The notes: generated by a model from the letters alone, not told the origin. Numbered from the stretch's first letter, positions 43,671 to 56,650 are shown. The stretch: 64,000 nt of DNA from Cephalopachus bancanus (GCA_027257055.1 JAPVLO010000007.1:3968001-4032000), one strand, 5' to 3'. A program made the numbers and translations.

Positions 43671-44327
43671 GTTAGAACCAAGAGTGTGTATTTCTGTGTG
43701 AGAGACTTTATCAAAGTTTCTGCTTGGGTCATGTATGACACTCCTAGAACTGACAATCTATATACAAAAGCACCCCTAATGGCAAAGTAGACATTCTGTG
43801 ATGAGCTGGCAGACTGAGCAGCTTAGGCAGGGCCAGACATTGGAAGCAGAAGCCAGGTATCTCAAACTGCTTAGAGAGGGCATGTCCTGGACGTATGTGC
43901 ACCCAACCGCCAGCATGACCAAGCAGACAGGACCTTAGGATGGAGCATATACAACCTCATGGCAGGGCTTTTATTTTGCAAAATTAACAAAGAACAGAAC
44001 TAGCATTTGTGACCTTAGTGCAAGGCAGCATCCTGGCTAATATCTGAACTGTTATTATGTGTGTGTACATAGAAGATAAAGACATGGGGCGGTTGTTCCT
44101 GAACATAGCTCTGTGGGACAGTGGGGGTGAGTCTCACACTGCCCTTGGGGGCCACTTGAGCCTTGGCGGGAGTTCACCAGGCCACACTTAATGCAGTTTT
44201 ACCGTTTTCCTTGGAAGAACTATAGTTTTCTTGAATCTTGGTAGTTTGATGCCTTGAAATTACTACATTAATCTCTTTGTGAATACTACAGTTTCACCAG
44301 TATTTACTCAAAGACCTTTTTGTTTAG
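43671..44327 (+). other. DIDO1: Intron (657 bp)
   Basis: GTTAGAACC to TTTTTGTTTAG. No exon or SINE recognised. Confidence 0.88.
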
Positions 44328-44417
44328 GATTTGCCCGACACAATTCACATTGGTGGGAGGATTGCCCCGAAGACGGTTTGGGATTATGTCGGCAAACTCA
44401 AGTCTTCTGTGTCTAAG
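44328..44417 (+). CDS. DIDO1: DIDO1 coding exon, SPOC domain middle (residues 1082-1111)
   Basis: DLPDTIHIGGRIAPKTVWDY then VGKLKSSVSK. Borders are TTTAG|GATTTG and TCTAAG|GTATAT, both phase 0. Confidence 0.96.
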
Positions 44418-45257
44418 GTATATAGTATAACTCTGCAACGGTGGAAGAGTGTTTATTGAAACACATTCTTGTTTAAACCTCTCATGTTGATGGGTTAACA
44501 CTTAATGTGTTAGCCTACAACTCAATAGATATTTCCAGGTGGATGTTAAAAACTTACATAGCTCTATTAATATGTGAGGGTATATTTGAGTAATACAGTG
44601 ATAGAAGCTTGTTTCTGACTGATTGTAATGATGTGTGTACAGTTAAATTTTAGTAAGAAATGTATGAGCTTTGGTGGTTTTTATGATTGAGGAGCAGAAG
44701 GTAGGATTTTGGGGTGAGCAGCCTCGGCCCTCAGCCTGGGCTTGTGAGTACCTTTGGTTTCCTGTGGTTCCCTGCAATTCAGCCACAGCCGTGTGCATCT
44801 GCAGTTTTCTTTGGGAGGATCTGTAGTTCTCCATGTTTGTAGGAGGGCTCAGACTCTTTTATCTTGCTCAGCCCTCCCATGTGGTGGAGGCGCACCAACG
44901 GCCATCATGGATCACACAGCCAATTCATCATGACTGCAGTCGCCATGCATGTAGTAAAAGCTGACTCTGTTGCAGACACTGCTAAGCTCTCACAGCACAC
45001 GGATTATCTCACTGATCCAAGAGTTCTGAAAGTGTGGCTGTGAGTAAAAGGAATTTTAAAGGGTTTCCTATTGAAACCAAGATTTGAATCTGGTAATCTG
45101 GTGCTTGAGCCTGTATTTTCTTTATGAAAAATCAAAATCAGAATTGCTGAAGTCTCCGTTTCAGATCGTCCTTTCGAGGTTAAAGTACAAACCTTAAAGC
45201 AAATGGTTTCTCAGCATACAGGTGAATGCCCACTCCTATCCTGTGTTTGCATTTCAG
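44418..45257 (+). other. DIDO1: Intron (840 bp)
   Basis: GTATATAGT to TTTGCATTTCAG. No other element recognised. Confidence 0.88.
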
Positions 45258-45453
45258 GAACTCTGTCTGATCCGCTTCCACCCAGCGACAGAAGAAGAGG
45301 AGGTGGCCTATATTTCTCTCTACTCCTATTTTAGCAGTCGTGGCCGTTTTGGTGTTGTAGCTAATAACAACAGGCACATCAAGGACCTCTACCTGATCCC
45401 ACTGAGTGCCAAGGACCCTATTCCATCTAAACTCTTACCCTTTGAGGGACCAG
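45258..45453 (+). CDS. DIDO1: DIDO1 coding exon, end of SPOC domain (residues 1112-1177)
   Basis: ELCLIRFHPATEEEEVAYIS, then YSYFSSRGRFGVVANNNRHI and KDLYLIPLSAKDP finish the SPOC fold. The exon ends in FEGPG. The donor CCAG|GTAAGC can join either the terminal exon at 48866 or the long last exon at 52805; both keep phase 1. Confidence 0.97.
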
Positions 45454-48400
45454 GTAAGCTCCAACTTGCTGGGTGGTGGCTGGTCACATCTGCCATCTGC
45501 ACGCTCCTCCCCACCACCATGGTCCCACCGAGTCTCCACAGTGCAGATGCCGTCTCCCCCAGGTCACGGCTTGTGGGAACCGGCATTGGGCCCACAGGTG
45601 GAGCCACAGTTAGTGGTAGGCTTCCTCTCCTGGGGGTGGGACTGCAGTGCTAGAGTGCCCTTTTCATATCGTAAATTGAGTCAAGGCTCCTGGAGAGGGG
45701 AAGCACCCCCAGCACCTGGAGCCCAAGGGCCTCTGGAGAGGAAGGGTGGTAATGAGTCACACTCTGCCTTTTGGGGGATGCTGTCTCTTGACACTGAACA
45801 CAGGAATGAGAGATGTCAGGGAGCAACTTCTGAGGTCCCTTCGCTGTCAGGGATTAATTTCTAAGAGATACAAAAAATTATGGTATAGAAAAATAGTTGT
45901 AGAAATAATTACTTTAAAATCTATGGCTCAAGTTATCATCTTTGCAAACTGCTTTGTGTTTGCTTATTCCTTAGAAAGTACTGTGTTTAAAGGATTATTT
46001 ATATAAGTTAACCTAAAAAGTCCATGTTGTATTTGCCAAAGGTTTAGGGTGAGTCTGGGGGGGCCTGGATTATTGGTGTCCAGCCAATAGTTGGACAGTC
46101 CCTCAGGAGACATCAATGTGGCTTCAGTTAGGGACTTGGCATCAGATGCCTACCTTGAAGTGTCTTGTTGGCCATGATGTCCCCAGGGGGTGGATGTTAC
46201 TAAAAGCTGACACATGGCACACGTGAGAGATGTCCTGTAAAGTGCTTTGTTGAGGAGGTGGCAGCTGGCACCCCAAGCGCAAACGGGATCTGCCCAGACC
46301 TCACACCTCCGTTTCTTGGTCCCTGTCACCAGGCCTTGGCGAGCACTTCTGCACAGCCATGTGGAGTGCCCAGCACCCCATGCTCCACTAGAGATGCCCC
46401 TCAGCTAGCTGGGGTCCCATGGGCCACTCCAGATCCTGGCTGGAATCTCATCACCCCAGCACAGCCACACACCAGCTGGAGCCTGTTAACACCTGCATGG
46501 GCTTGACTGACTCCTACCTTGTGGAATTAAGTGCCCATAAAGGTATTGGTTGGTGTCTGTAACTTCAGGGTAAAATATTGGCTGGCATGATGCATTAAAT
46601 TATTTTAATGCCAAGCACGTGTTTAAAGTGGCATGCTTTAGCATGTCCTCTCAAATCCTCCTTGGGGTAAAGAGATACCACCTGATGGGTGACAGGAGGA
46701 ACCTGGGTGGAGGGTCTCAGGGACGGTGGTGTGCAGCACTCAGCACTCCTGCGTGGCCGGGGAGAGGAAGCATCCAGTTCTCCTGGTGGCGAAGACCAGA
46801 AGCTGACCTCAGATCCCTGCGGAGATGACCCGGTCAGTCATGGATGCAAATGTTTGTTTAGGAGCTGATGTGAGCAGGGGCCCCATGGCGTGCACCCTCC
46901 TCTAGGGGGAAAAGGAGCACGCTTCCTTCTAGAAATGGGAACTTGTAGATACTGAACTTCCCCTTTTTGAAAAAAATCAAAGCAATTTCATCCTTGTTTG
47001 AACTCCTCTCCCTTCTGCATCTTCACACTTAGCCATGTCAGATGAAAATGGGTTGGGGGTGTTGAGTGAGCCCTGTGTTTGGGTGGGGGGGCAGCAGGGT
47101 CTCTGAACGGGGCTCCCATGGCAGGCAGCAGAAGGGTCGGAAGGCCATGGGGGGCAACGCCTCTGTTACCGGTGCAGTAGGAGCTAGTCGGGAAGGGGAG
47201 GGAAAGGGAGGGCGGAGCAGGAGAGGCATTCGCCTTGCCTGCTGCGTGCAGTGGGCACTGAGCACCCAACTGTCAGCCCAGTGACCTGCCTAGTGGACAC
47301 CACACTCGCCCACCACGGCACCTGCTGAGGCCGTGACACTGCCTGATGCGGACACTTAAAAGACCCGCAGACTTCCACCCACAATGAAGAACAAGTATGT
47401 CTTGGTAAAGTGAAATGGGCTGGAGGAGCTCAGAAAAGTGGCCATGAAGGAAAACCTTGCCCAGATATGGAGACGTCATTGCTGACATTAACATGTCTGT
47501 ATGAGATTTGCACACCTCGTGGTCATTACACAGCCTTGAACCCAGGCTAGGTCAGCTGCTTGACCTGCCTCACAGACTGATAGCGTGACTTGGCATTTCC
47601 CAGATACAGACACATGTGTATCCTGGTTTCGTGGTGTGAATGTGTTAGGGGTACGTGTGGGGGTGGTTGACTGGCACTGGGTCGTTACCCATCTCATGGA
47701 GTTAGTCTGCCCAGAAGTCTTTGGACAGCACAGGCTATGTCAGAGGGTGGTGGTGTCTTCCCAGTACCAGCGGTGGTGAACCAGCATCCCTGCACTGGCC
47801 CAACTGTGCTCCACAGCCCTGGTCTCTACTCCAGGGCTGCCCTTCTGGGTTCTCTGTGCAGTGTACCAGGCACAGGCCTGAAAGAGACCTAGTGCTCTGG
47901 CCCTAGGAGCTGCCCGTTGGCATCAAGTGCTGCCAGGGGAGCAGATGACACCCATCCATCATGGGTGTGATGGAGAAGGCTCTGTTGGAGGTGGCCACCC
48001 CACACTGGACTCCATCTACACCATGCCATGTTCCAGGTAGCTCTGCCTCCTGGATGTGGGACCAAGTAGATTTTTGCAGCATGGTGTCCCATCCACCATG
48101 CTTACTGTCAACACTTAAGAAGCTAGTGAAGACGCTAAGATGCAGGTGACAAGTCCTGCCTTTGGGGGAAGCCAAGGTAAACTATCCCATGGGCACTTGG
48201 TTCTTGTGTGGCCATGAGCGTGTAGAGCTGCCCCGCAGAGCCCTCCTGAGCCCGCGAGCTCACAGGCAACACGCTGCATCTCTCTGAGGACATTCTTGTC
48301 CTTGGATATTTCTGTGATTTTTCCATGAAGATGCCAGAGTGTCTTATTCTGTCACCAGCGGCATTTTCAGTCTTGGCTTAACGTGAAAGAAGAGTTGGAA

Positions 48401-48865
48401 GGCCTGGGTCCTCTCTGGTTCCGGAGATCTCCTCCACTCAGAGCTAGTCAGTTCCCACTGTCCGACGGGCTCGTCACAGGAACTTGGGATCGCAGTGTCT
48501 CTGCACGTCTTGGGGCTTTATTCATGGAAGGAGGACTAGTGGGCCTGGAAGCTTGTCTTGTAGGATTCTGTGTGAGGCCCTTACAAGATACCCAACCTGC
48601 TGTTCACCACGGCCCCGTCCCTGGCACTAGAGTGAATTGGTAGAACTCAAGTCCCAATTGCACTGCCTGCTGTGTGGCCTCCGCCTGTCAACACAGACAT
48701 GCAGTTGCCTCTCTTCCCCAAGTGCTGGGTGGGCAGGGTCACTGCCCTCATGGGCTCTGATGGAAAGGACCGTTTCTCTGGGAGTTGTACACTGGAAAGT
48801 TCTGGGAGGAATGTTTGAATCCATAGTATCTTTCTGCATTCACTTGTAACTGCTTTCTAAATTAG

Positions 48866-48972
48866 CTGGAAAACTGACTCAAATCCCGTCAGGTAAGCAT
48901 CTCCCCAGTGTCCGTGTGTGTATGCCTTCAGCTCTGCACAGACATTGTAATCATAGTCACATACGGTCTTGA
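48866..48972 (+). CDS. DIDO1: DIDO1 alternative last exon (medium isoform, total 1211 aa)
   Basis: After CTTTCTAAATTAG the frame from the exon ending at 45453 continues for 35 residues (AGKLTQIPSGKHLPSV...NHSHIRS) to a TGA at 48970-48972. An AATAAA follows at 49003-49008. The product would have 1211 residues with PHD, TFIIS-like and SPOC domains but no low-complexity tail, like the known medium human isoform (about 1.19 kDa-residue scale, by recall). A second donor-like GTAAGC inside the exon at 48893 is not needed. Confidence 0.8.
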
Positions 48973-49002
48973 ATGGAATGTATTGCTTTCTCCTCCAAAA
49001 TC

Positions 49003-49008
49003 AATAAA
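49003..49008 (+). terminator. DIDO1: Poly(A) signal of the medium isoform
   Basis: Consensus AATAAA 31 bases after the stop of the alternative last exon, followed by TGTTTCATGG and T/G-rich sequence. Confidence 0.75.
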
Positions 49009-52000
49009 ACTGTTTCATGGAAACCAGTCATCGTTTGTTTGAATTGGAAGCATTGGTAGCCCTTGGCCACCTCCTCGGTCACCTTGGCTTTTCATGAGCC
49101 CATGTCATGTCCCTATGGCACATCCCAGCCCTGGACGCTCAGAGGGCGTTGCCGGAGGTAAAGTCACAGCAGGGGCATGTGGGCTGAGCTGCCCTGGGCC
49201 CTCCTGGCCCCCAGGCACCTGAAGAAGGTGAACAGTGCTCTCCTGTTACCTGAAACATGTCCCCGGCCAGTTACTATACAGGTCTTAGGGGACTGAATGG
49301 GAAAGAGGGAGGTCTGACTGTGTGCATGTGTGTGTGTGTGTGGTGGGTTGGGGAAGTTGGCCACTCCCCACATTTGCCAAGTCTCTCTCCAAGTCCTACT
49401 TAAAACTGTTGCTTATTAACGTCCACACAAGTTCTGTTCCAGCAGGTGTGGGAATTTTGTTTTGACAGATGCAGACCCAAGGGAGTTTCTATCTTAAATA
49501 ATGTGTAGTAGGATGTGCCAGGTTCAGGAGTAAAGACATCACTTGGATAGCTGAGGGCCAGACAGAGTCAGATTTAGGTGGTGTCTTGAGTAAGACGGAG
49601 CATCATCCTGCAGTCTCAGGGCAGGACATGGGGAGGCACTGGGACTGTCGCACCATCCCCAGAAGAGGGGCTTCTCCAACCACTGCTTACAGCCCCTGGC
49701 TTCAGTCTGTTCCCAAGAAATCAATGGGCACACATCTTGCCAAAGGTCCCCCTTGTCTGATTTCCTGGTGGCTTTTCCTGCATGTGTGATCTGATTCCAG
49801 CCACCAGATCTGAGTCTAGACACTTTCACCATGAAAACTCAGGGGACACAGACATGGAGCTGCAAAGGCTTGTACACATGATGCCTTCTGAAGAAACATC
49901 CACCCCCAGGGCTTCTGGAGGGAGTTGGGTGGGAGCGTCCACACCCTGTTTCCAGGCTGAGCACACCCTCCAGGAGCAAGGACGGCGCATGTCATGTAAC
50001 TGCGGCTGCTCTTTCTGTATCCCACCCCTGGGTACCGATTGTCACCATTTCATGAACTGTGGCCCCAGGAGGGAGGTGGGTAAGTAGGCACCTGTGTCCA
50101 GTGCTGTCCCATGGGCCACTGCTTCTGCACCTTCATGGGACACGCTCCATTCCCCAGGGGCCCACACGTGTAATGTGGCGGCTGCTGAGGGGCAAAGCTT
50201 GGGGAGGGAGCCCCTGGTAGCCTGGTCCTCTGCTGTCCTCTCCCCAGCTGTGGGGTGTGGTTAGAGCTCTGACACTGGACCTCACTGGTCTGGTCTGCTT
50301 AGGCCAGACACCTGTCTTTTGGCATTGTAGAGCATAATTAGATTGGGGGCATACCCCTTCATCTCGCTAAAGATTGTTTCTCAGTCCCCAGATAGGTGAA
50401 TTTTATTTTCTCTTCTATGAACATCAGTTATTTCCAAGGTGCTAGTCACAGTTAACATTCACACAAGCAAACCCCACAAGCCAGGCGATAAGATTTGACT
50501 TTCAAAACGGGTATGCATTTTGGGACAGCCCAGTTTAAGTTTAAAATCTTGGGTAAGGTTAATTGGAGGGATTGAAAAGCAACACTGATGTGACTTGCCA
50601 TCACCAGCATGTGCAGATGGTCAAGCTGGCTGCGTTCCTGAGTCCCAGCTGCTGCTCAGATGCCAGTCTAGGTAGGCAGTGTGAACACTCAGCTATGTAT
50701 CAGCCTGGACAGCCTTGTCAGGGCTGGGGTACACTGGTTCCCCTTAGTATGCACGTTAGCCATGAAAAGTTTTGGTAGGAGTGGCACACTGGGCAGGGCC
50801 CTGTTTCCCAGAGTATGACAATGTTCTGCCAGTCACATGCAGCTGGCCTGAATGGTTCATACTCTGCCACCATCCCTAGCAGCCCTTGGGAAGGTGAGCG
50901 CTTCCTTGAGGTGGCCTGGGCCCTTGTGGGCTGTGCCACAGCCCTGCCGTCCATATCCCTCCCAAGGCTCAGCCTGTTCCTGCTCCTCCTGGCGTCAGAT
51001 TCTGTGAGTAGAGGACCAGGCTCACAAGCTTCCCTGTGGAAATTGGCTTGCGTCTCCGTGTGTCCCCTAGTGTTCAGCAAGCCTCAATAGCCCACTTGAC
51101 AATTGATCAGCCCCCAAAACTGTTGGTTTGAATAGGCTGTGTTCAGTAAATAAACAGCTGTTATGAAGAGAGAAGTACTATCTTAAGTAGTTAAAGTATT
51201 CTTGTGTTAGTTGGAGGATGAACATGGGAGGTGGCCATTTACATTTGCCAAGCAGGAAGGTTTGACTGTAGACTGTGCCCTCCTGTGCCCACCACTTCCT
51301 TTCCCTGGATCAGGGCTCCCAGCAGAAGGACAGGGAGGGTGAGGGTTGGAAGCTAACATGTGAGGATGTGGTACCCTTAGAGCACCACCTGAGAAGGAAG
51401 AGGCCCTCAGGAGGGAGGCCACAACACCTGGTGATCTGTGTGGGTGCCAGCTGGCCCAGCTCAGCCTGGGGGGTGGAGGTGGATGGCCATCTCCCGTCGG
51501 TGCTCAGCCTGCCCATGGTAAATTCCTCAGCAGACTCGGGAGATGACAGCATACCTACTCAGAGCTGCGTGATGGTGTCCAGAGACAGCTAACTGCTGGA
51601 AGTGATTTGTGGTCATCTTTAAAATCACAGAAATATTAGGGAACGCTTAGTACCAGTTTTAACTGTAAGGGAAAACGAGTATGAATCTCATTTGTATATA
51701 TACTACAGAGATGCTAAAACTTACCTGTAAGTTGTATTTATACAGTTTGATTAGTTTCAAATGTTTGTATGCTGTTGAAACATCCTGTCTTTGTGTATCA
51801 TTTTTCCCTAAGTCACTGTTGTGTGACTTGGACTTTAATTCCCCTTTGGTAGTCTTGATTTATTTTGGGGGTCATGACTGGAACACTAGCACTCCTGATC
51901 TAAGCTACCACAACCTAGAATGTTTGGAATTGTCCTTTGTAAGATAATTACCACTTTTTGAAACTAATGCTGTGCCCTGAAGCTCCCAGCGTGCCTCCTC

Positions 52001-52804
52001 CATGTAATGTGCTCTTTGCTGAAGCCTGGAGCTTCCCATGAGCACAAGATCCTGTGTTTTGTGAAGTTAATGTTCACTGAATTTCCCTCTAAACTCAAAG
52101 CATCTGTTTTAACCATTTCAGTCAGCATCGTTTTTCCCATTAATTGTAATTCTGACACCAGAGACTAATGAATGACCTAATGGCTTGTGCTTTCTTGATC
52201 ATTATGATTCTATTGATGATAATTGAGTTGCATTGGTCTCTACTCAAACATTTGATGTTAGTATATTTAGCTTAATGTATGTGTTGCAGTAAATATGTTA
52301 AGATATAAAGGGTTGCTTCCTTCTTGGTATGTACCAAGAGGTGCATAAAAGCACAGCTAAGGTTTTGTTTCAAAATATCCCAGTGCTTAGACTGTCAGTC
52401 CCCGCAGGGTGACATGTTGGATGTCTGCAGGATGGCCTCCCTCGCCTCTGTCATGCTGTTGTTCGAGTATGAGATACTGGGTTTTTAAGGCCATTTGACA
52501 TACTTTCCGACTGCTGGTATGAACTTACTCATGGCTTAGGCCTTGGTTCTGCATCCTGTGATGAGGGGTGAATGGCTCCCTTCCAGGTGGCTCTGATCAG
52601 GCCTGGACTGATATCGGCCTGATCAACTTGATTCACCTGAGCTGGAACTGCTGCACTTGTGCAATAATCCTCAGACACTTGGTTTTATTTTGCCGTGGAA
52701 TGTCTTGAACATTACTCTCAAATGTTTACCCCTACCAAGTTTACCTCTGAAGGATGAAAGCTGAATGTATCTTCTAATCTTTACATAAATATTTTGTCTT
52801 TCAG

Positions 52805-55800
52805 GTCTTGAGTCACCACGCCCCAATATAATTCTTGGGTTAGTAATCTGTCAAAAAATGAAGCGTTCTGCGAATGCTGGAGAGCTGGACAAAGCAGATG
52901 AGAAGCGGGCCCGCCTTCCGCAAGAAGAAACGGATGTCTCAGGCTACCCAAAAGTGACCACTGCCCCACAGCCTGAAAGGAAGCCCCCCCAAGTACCAGC
53001 TCTACTCCACAGACACCACAGTCAGCACTACACCCCCCGGGTCACCCCCACCTCCACCCCCTCTTCCAGAGCCACCAGTGCTGAAAGTGCCGTCAGCCCT
53101 CAAGCCAGGAGCCCCCAGTATGGCCACCGCTGTGCCGGTGTCCACAGCAGTCACCGCGGCTGCCCCTGCCAGCACACCAGCTGCACCCAAGACAGCCACG
53201 CCACTGGAGCATATCCTGCAGACGCTCTTTGGGAAGAAGAAGTCATTTGAGCCCCCTGGCCAAGGAGCCAGTAGGCTCCACCCCCACCTTCCAGCAGGAC
53301 ACCAAGGGCAAGGTCGACGACGGGGTGGCTGCAGCTCCTCTGTTAGATCCAATCGTGCAGCAGTTTGGGCAGCTCTCCAAGGATAAGGCTCTGGAGGAAG
53401 AGGAGGACGACAGGCCATATGACCCCGAGGAGGAGTACGACCCTGAGCGGGCCTTCGGCACCCAGCCCATGGAGCGAGGGCGGCGCCTGGACGTGGAGAC
53501 GGCTCCCGAGGCTGCTGAGAGGGAGGAGGTGGCCTACGACCCTGAGGATGAGACCATCCTGGAGGAAGCCAAGGTGACCGTTGACGACCTTCCCAACAGG
53601 ATGTGCACGGATGCCAGGGCAAGCGCCACAGAACGACTGGCTGAGTACACCACCACACCCTCGCTGATGGAGCAGCAGAAGATGCTGGAGGAGCTGAATA
53701 AGCAGATCGAGGAGCAGAAGCGGCAGCTGGAGGAGCAGGAGGAGGCGCTCAGGCAGCAGAGGGCCGCCGTCGGGGTCTCCATGGCCCATTTCTCCGTGTC
53801 AGACGCGTTGATGTCACCGCCACCAAAGTCAGCCCTGTCCAAGGCCGAACCGTTTCAGCAGGAACAGCAGACAGTAGACAGGCCAGCTCTGCTTCCTGCC
53901 ACAGGCCCAGGGACCCAGACCACCAGCCAGAGGGACCCGCGGCAGGCCAGGCGCTTGGCAGCTGAGAGCAGCGAGAACGAGCCTTCCTCGCGGACTCTGG
54001 CTAGTGCCCAGGGTGCTCTGCCTGCGAGAGATGCTTCCGGAGGGGCTGCCATGTCTCAAGCGCCTGCACTGGCCCAGGAAGAAAAGGAGTCAGTGTCGCC
54101 CCCGTGGGTGCCAGGGGAGAAGCCCCTGCCCACATCTGAGCAGGACAGCCGGAAGGCGGAGTCCGGGGACGGCGCCCACCCCACAGCAGGAGACATAGCC
54201 AGACCCGCCCGGAGGGTGCTGCTGCCCACACCGCCCAGCACGGCCCTGCAGCCTGGCTTCCCGCTGCAGCTCGATGGGAGGGATCCTTTCTCGGGCCCAG
54301 TGTTCACACCTCAGGAGAAGTCTCTGGGCCCTGCCCAGTATGAGGCCCCAAGAAATCACCATTCTACTGTATGCAGTGACAACCCCGCTGGAGAGATTGA
54401 GGGGGACCGGGAGCTGCAGTCCAGACCTGGCGAGGGCGCTGCCCCTCTTCCCCTGCCTGTGCAGAGAGGAGGCGCCCCGCAGCCCCAGTGTCAGGGCCAG
54501 CGTGAGCCTGTACCTCGAGCTTTTGGGATGTCGGGGCTCCATGGACCCAGTTTCCCAGGACCAAGGGGTCCAGTCCCCCCGTTTTCAGAGGAGAATATGG
54601 TTGCAAATGAAGGGCTGCGAGGGCCACCACCAGCCAGATTCGGGGCTCAAAAGGGGCCCATCCCTTCCTTGTTCTCAGGGCAACATGGGCCGCCTCCATA
54701 TGGGGACGGCAGGGGTCCCTCGCCCTCCTACCTGGGTGGACCACGAGGCGTGGCCCCATCGCAGCTTGAAGAACGCAAGGACCCCCATGGGGAGAAAAGG
54801 GAGTTCCAGGACGCCCCCTACAATGAGATGACTGGACCCCCTTCCCAGTTTGAAGGACCAGAACAAGCCCAGTTTCTGGGAAACAGAGGCACAGCACCGT
54901 TCCAGTTTGGAGGCCAAAGACGGCCTCTGCTGTCTCAACTTAAAGGGCCCCGAGGAGGCCCGCCTCCCACTCAGTTTGGAGGGCAGAGAGGGCCACCTCC
55001 TGGCCACTTTGTTGGCCCTAGAGGGCCTCATCCCAGTCAGTTTGAAGGACCCAGGGGCCAAACTCCAAATTTCATGCCAGGTCCCAGGGGAATGCCACCT
55101 CAGTCCTTTGAAGAGCAGAGGGTAAATTCACCACCACGATTTGCAAATCAAAGGGCACCAGCACCCCTGCAATTCGGTGGACCCAGGGGGTCTGGGCCCT
55201 TTCCTGAAAAGAATGAGCAGGCCCCCTCCCGCTTCCACTTCCAGGGCCCAGCCCCACCAGGGTTGAAGCCCGGGCCCAGGCCACTGCTGGAGCTCCCCAG
55301 CCACCCCCCGCAGCCCCGGAAGGACCGGTGGGACGACGCCGGCCTACCCACTGCCCTGTCCTCGGGTGCATCTGGGCAGGGCCCCGAGCCTGATGGGCAG
55401 TGGGCCTCGTCTGACTTTCGAGAAGGCAAAGGCCATGAATACCGGAGCCAGGCCTTTGAAGGAAGGCCGAGAGAGCGCTTTGAGGCTGGGCCCAAGGAGA
55501 AGCCGCCTGAGGAGGCTGATGGTCAGCCTGCGGAAAGCCGGCAGGGCCGGGCCTTCGAGGACCGGAGGCGTGAGCGCAGTAGGAACTGGAGCAGGGAGAG
55601 GGACTGGGAGAGGAGCCGGGAGTGGGACAGGCACAGGGACAAGGACTCCAGCCGCGAGTGGGACAAAGGCAGAGAGAGGGGCGCCAACCGGGACAAGGAG
55701 CGTGAGGCCGACCGCAGCAGGGAGTGGGACCGTGGCCGTGAACGGAGCAGGAACCGTGAGCGCGAGAGGAGGCGCGACCGGGACAGGTCCCGCAGCCGAG

Positions 55801-55922
55801 AGCGGGACCGAGACAAGGCCCGGGAGCGGGAGCGGGAGCCACGGGAGCGCGGCCGCAAGGACCGCAGCAAGAGCAAGGAGAGTGTGCGGGAAGCCAGGCC
55901 CGAGGCCGCCGCACAGACCTAG
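52805..55922 (+). CDS. DIDO1: DIDO1 long last exon (residues 1177 to ~2214), with two apparent +1 C shifts
   Basis: From GTCTTGAGTCACC it encodes LESPRPNIILGLVICQK and the long-isoform tail. Recognisable parts are a proline run with TTPPGSPPPPPPLPEPP, LEHILQTLFGKKKSF, LLDPIVQQFGQLSKDKALEE, an acidic YDPEEEYDPERAF, a Glu/Gln coiled coil near 53682-53762, GPRG/FGGQRGPPP repeats (about 54530-55210), and an Arg/Glu/Asp/Ser-rich tail to TAG at 55920-55922. The frame breaks twice: after the 7-C run at 52984-52990 and after the 5-C run at 53252-53256, each as if one C were extra. Counting both as errors gives 2214 residues, near the human 2240. Taken literally the protein would stop at 53248-53250 after 1324 residues. 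Confidence 0.93.
54530..55210 (+). repeat. DIDO1: GPRG-type protein repeat region in last exon
   Basis: The coding DNA shows degenerate 36-45 bp periodicity that encodes repeated blocks such as FGGQRGPPPGHF, VGPRGPHPSQFEGPRG and QKGPIPSLFSGQHGPPP. Proline, glycine, glutamine and phenylalanine dominate. Such low-complexity tracts are typical of RNA-binding or condensate-forming regions (inference). Confidence 0.75.
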
Positions 55923-56644
55923 GGCTAGGGTGATGCTGGAGGCCAGGGCTGTCTGGAGCCTCCGCTTGGCAGAGCCTTTCAAAGCCACAGGCAGGAGGGG
56001 GGCTGGACAAATCGCTTTTGAAATAGCTAAAGACTTAGTTCAGGGTAGAATATTCTGGACACAAAAATTACTGTAATTTTGTGTAAATGGTTTCTTACAA
56101 GCTTTCACATCTTTACAATCCTGAGACATTTTTTAAGAAAAGACTAAGAACTCTTAATATTTCCATTTAAAATTAAAGAAATGGGAAAGTATCTAGAAAA
56201 GCATATTGCTTTTTCAAATTACAAAATGCTCTTTCCAGTAACGTCGCTGTTGCACGTTGAAGGGACTTTCCTTGGAGCCTAGAGCCATCACCGTGCTGAC
56301 TCACGGCTGCATTCGTTTCCAGAGCTGTCTTCTCAGGTCTGGCGGCTCCCGGGACAGGTGAGCCGCGTCTGCCCCTGCTGTGGGGAACAGTATTCGCAGC
56401 TCGCATCCAGAGTGTTGAGAAACACAGACTTACACATGCGTCTTTCTTTTGTCATAACGAAATTTGAATTACAGATTTCAAACAAAACAAATTTTCTTAG
56501 TTTGCTCAGTTTTTATATATCACCTTATAAATTTTTTTCAAAAACATGATTAAAAGCAACATCTGTCCTCGTAGAAATTGTTGCATTTTACATAGCAATT
56601 TATTGAAAAGTGTTTAAATGTTACCAGCCGGAAGAAAGCGACAA

Positions 56645-56650
56645 AATAAA
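56645..56650 (+). terminator. DIDO1: Proximal candidate poly(A) signal
   Basis: AATAAA 723 bases after the stop codon, followed within about 40 bases by a G/T-rich stretch (GGGGCGAGGGGTGGGTTTATT). Confidence 0.5.

Larger units (their letters stand above)
45454..52804 (+). other. DIDO1: Intron (7.35 kb) containing an alternative last exon
   Basis: GTAAGCTCC to TTTTGTCTTTCAG. It has no obvious Alu. It contains the medium-isoform last exon at 48866-48972 with its poly(A) signal, and a short TG run at about 49328-49341. Other open frames are unsupported. Confidence 0.85.

Noticed and set aside
55072..56010. Antisense open frames of 312 and 214 codons opposite the DIDO1 last exon
   Set aside because: They mirror the GC-rich, repetitive sense coding sequence (Arg/Asp/Glu-rich tail read backwards gives Pro/Ser/Cys/Leu-rich frames). 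No promoter, splice or domain evidence.
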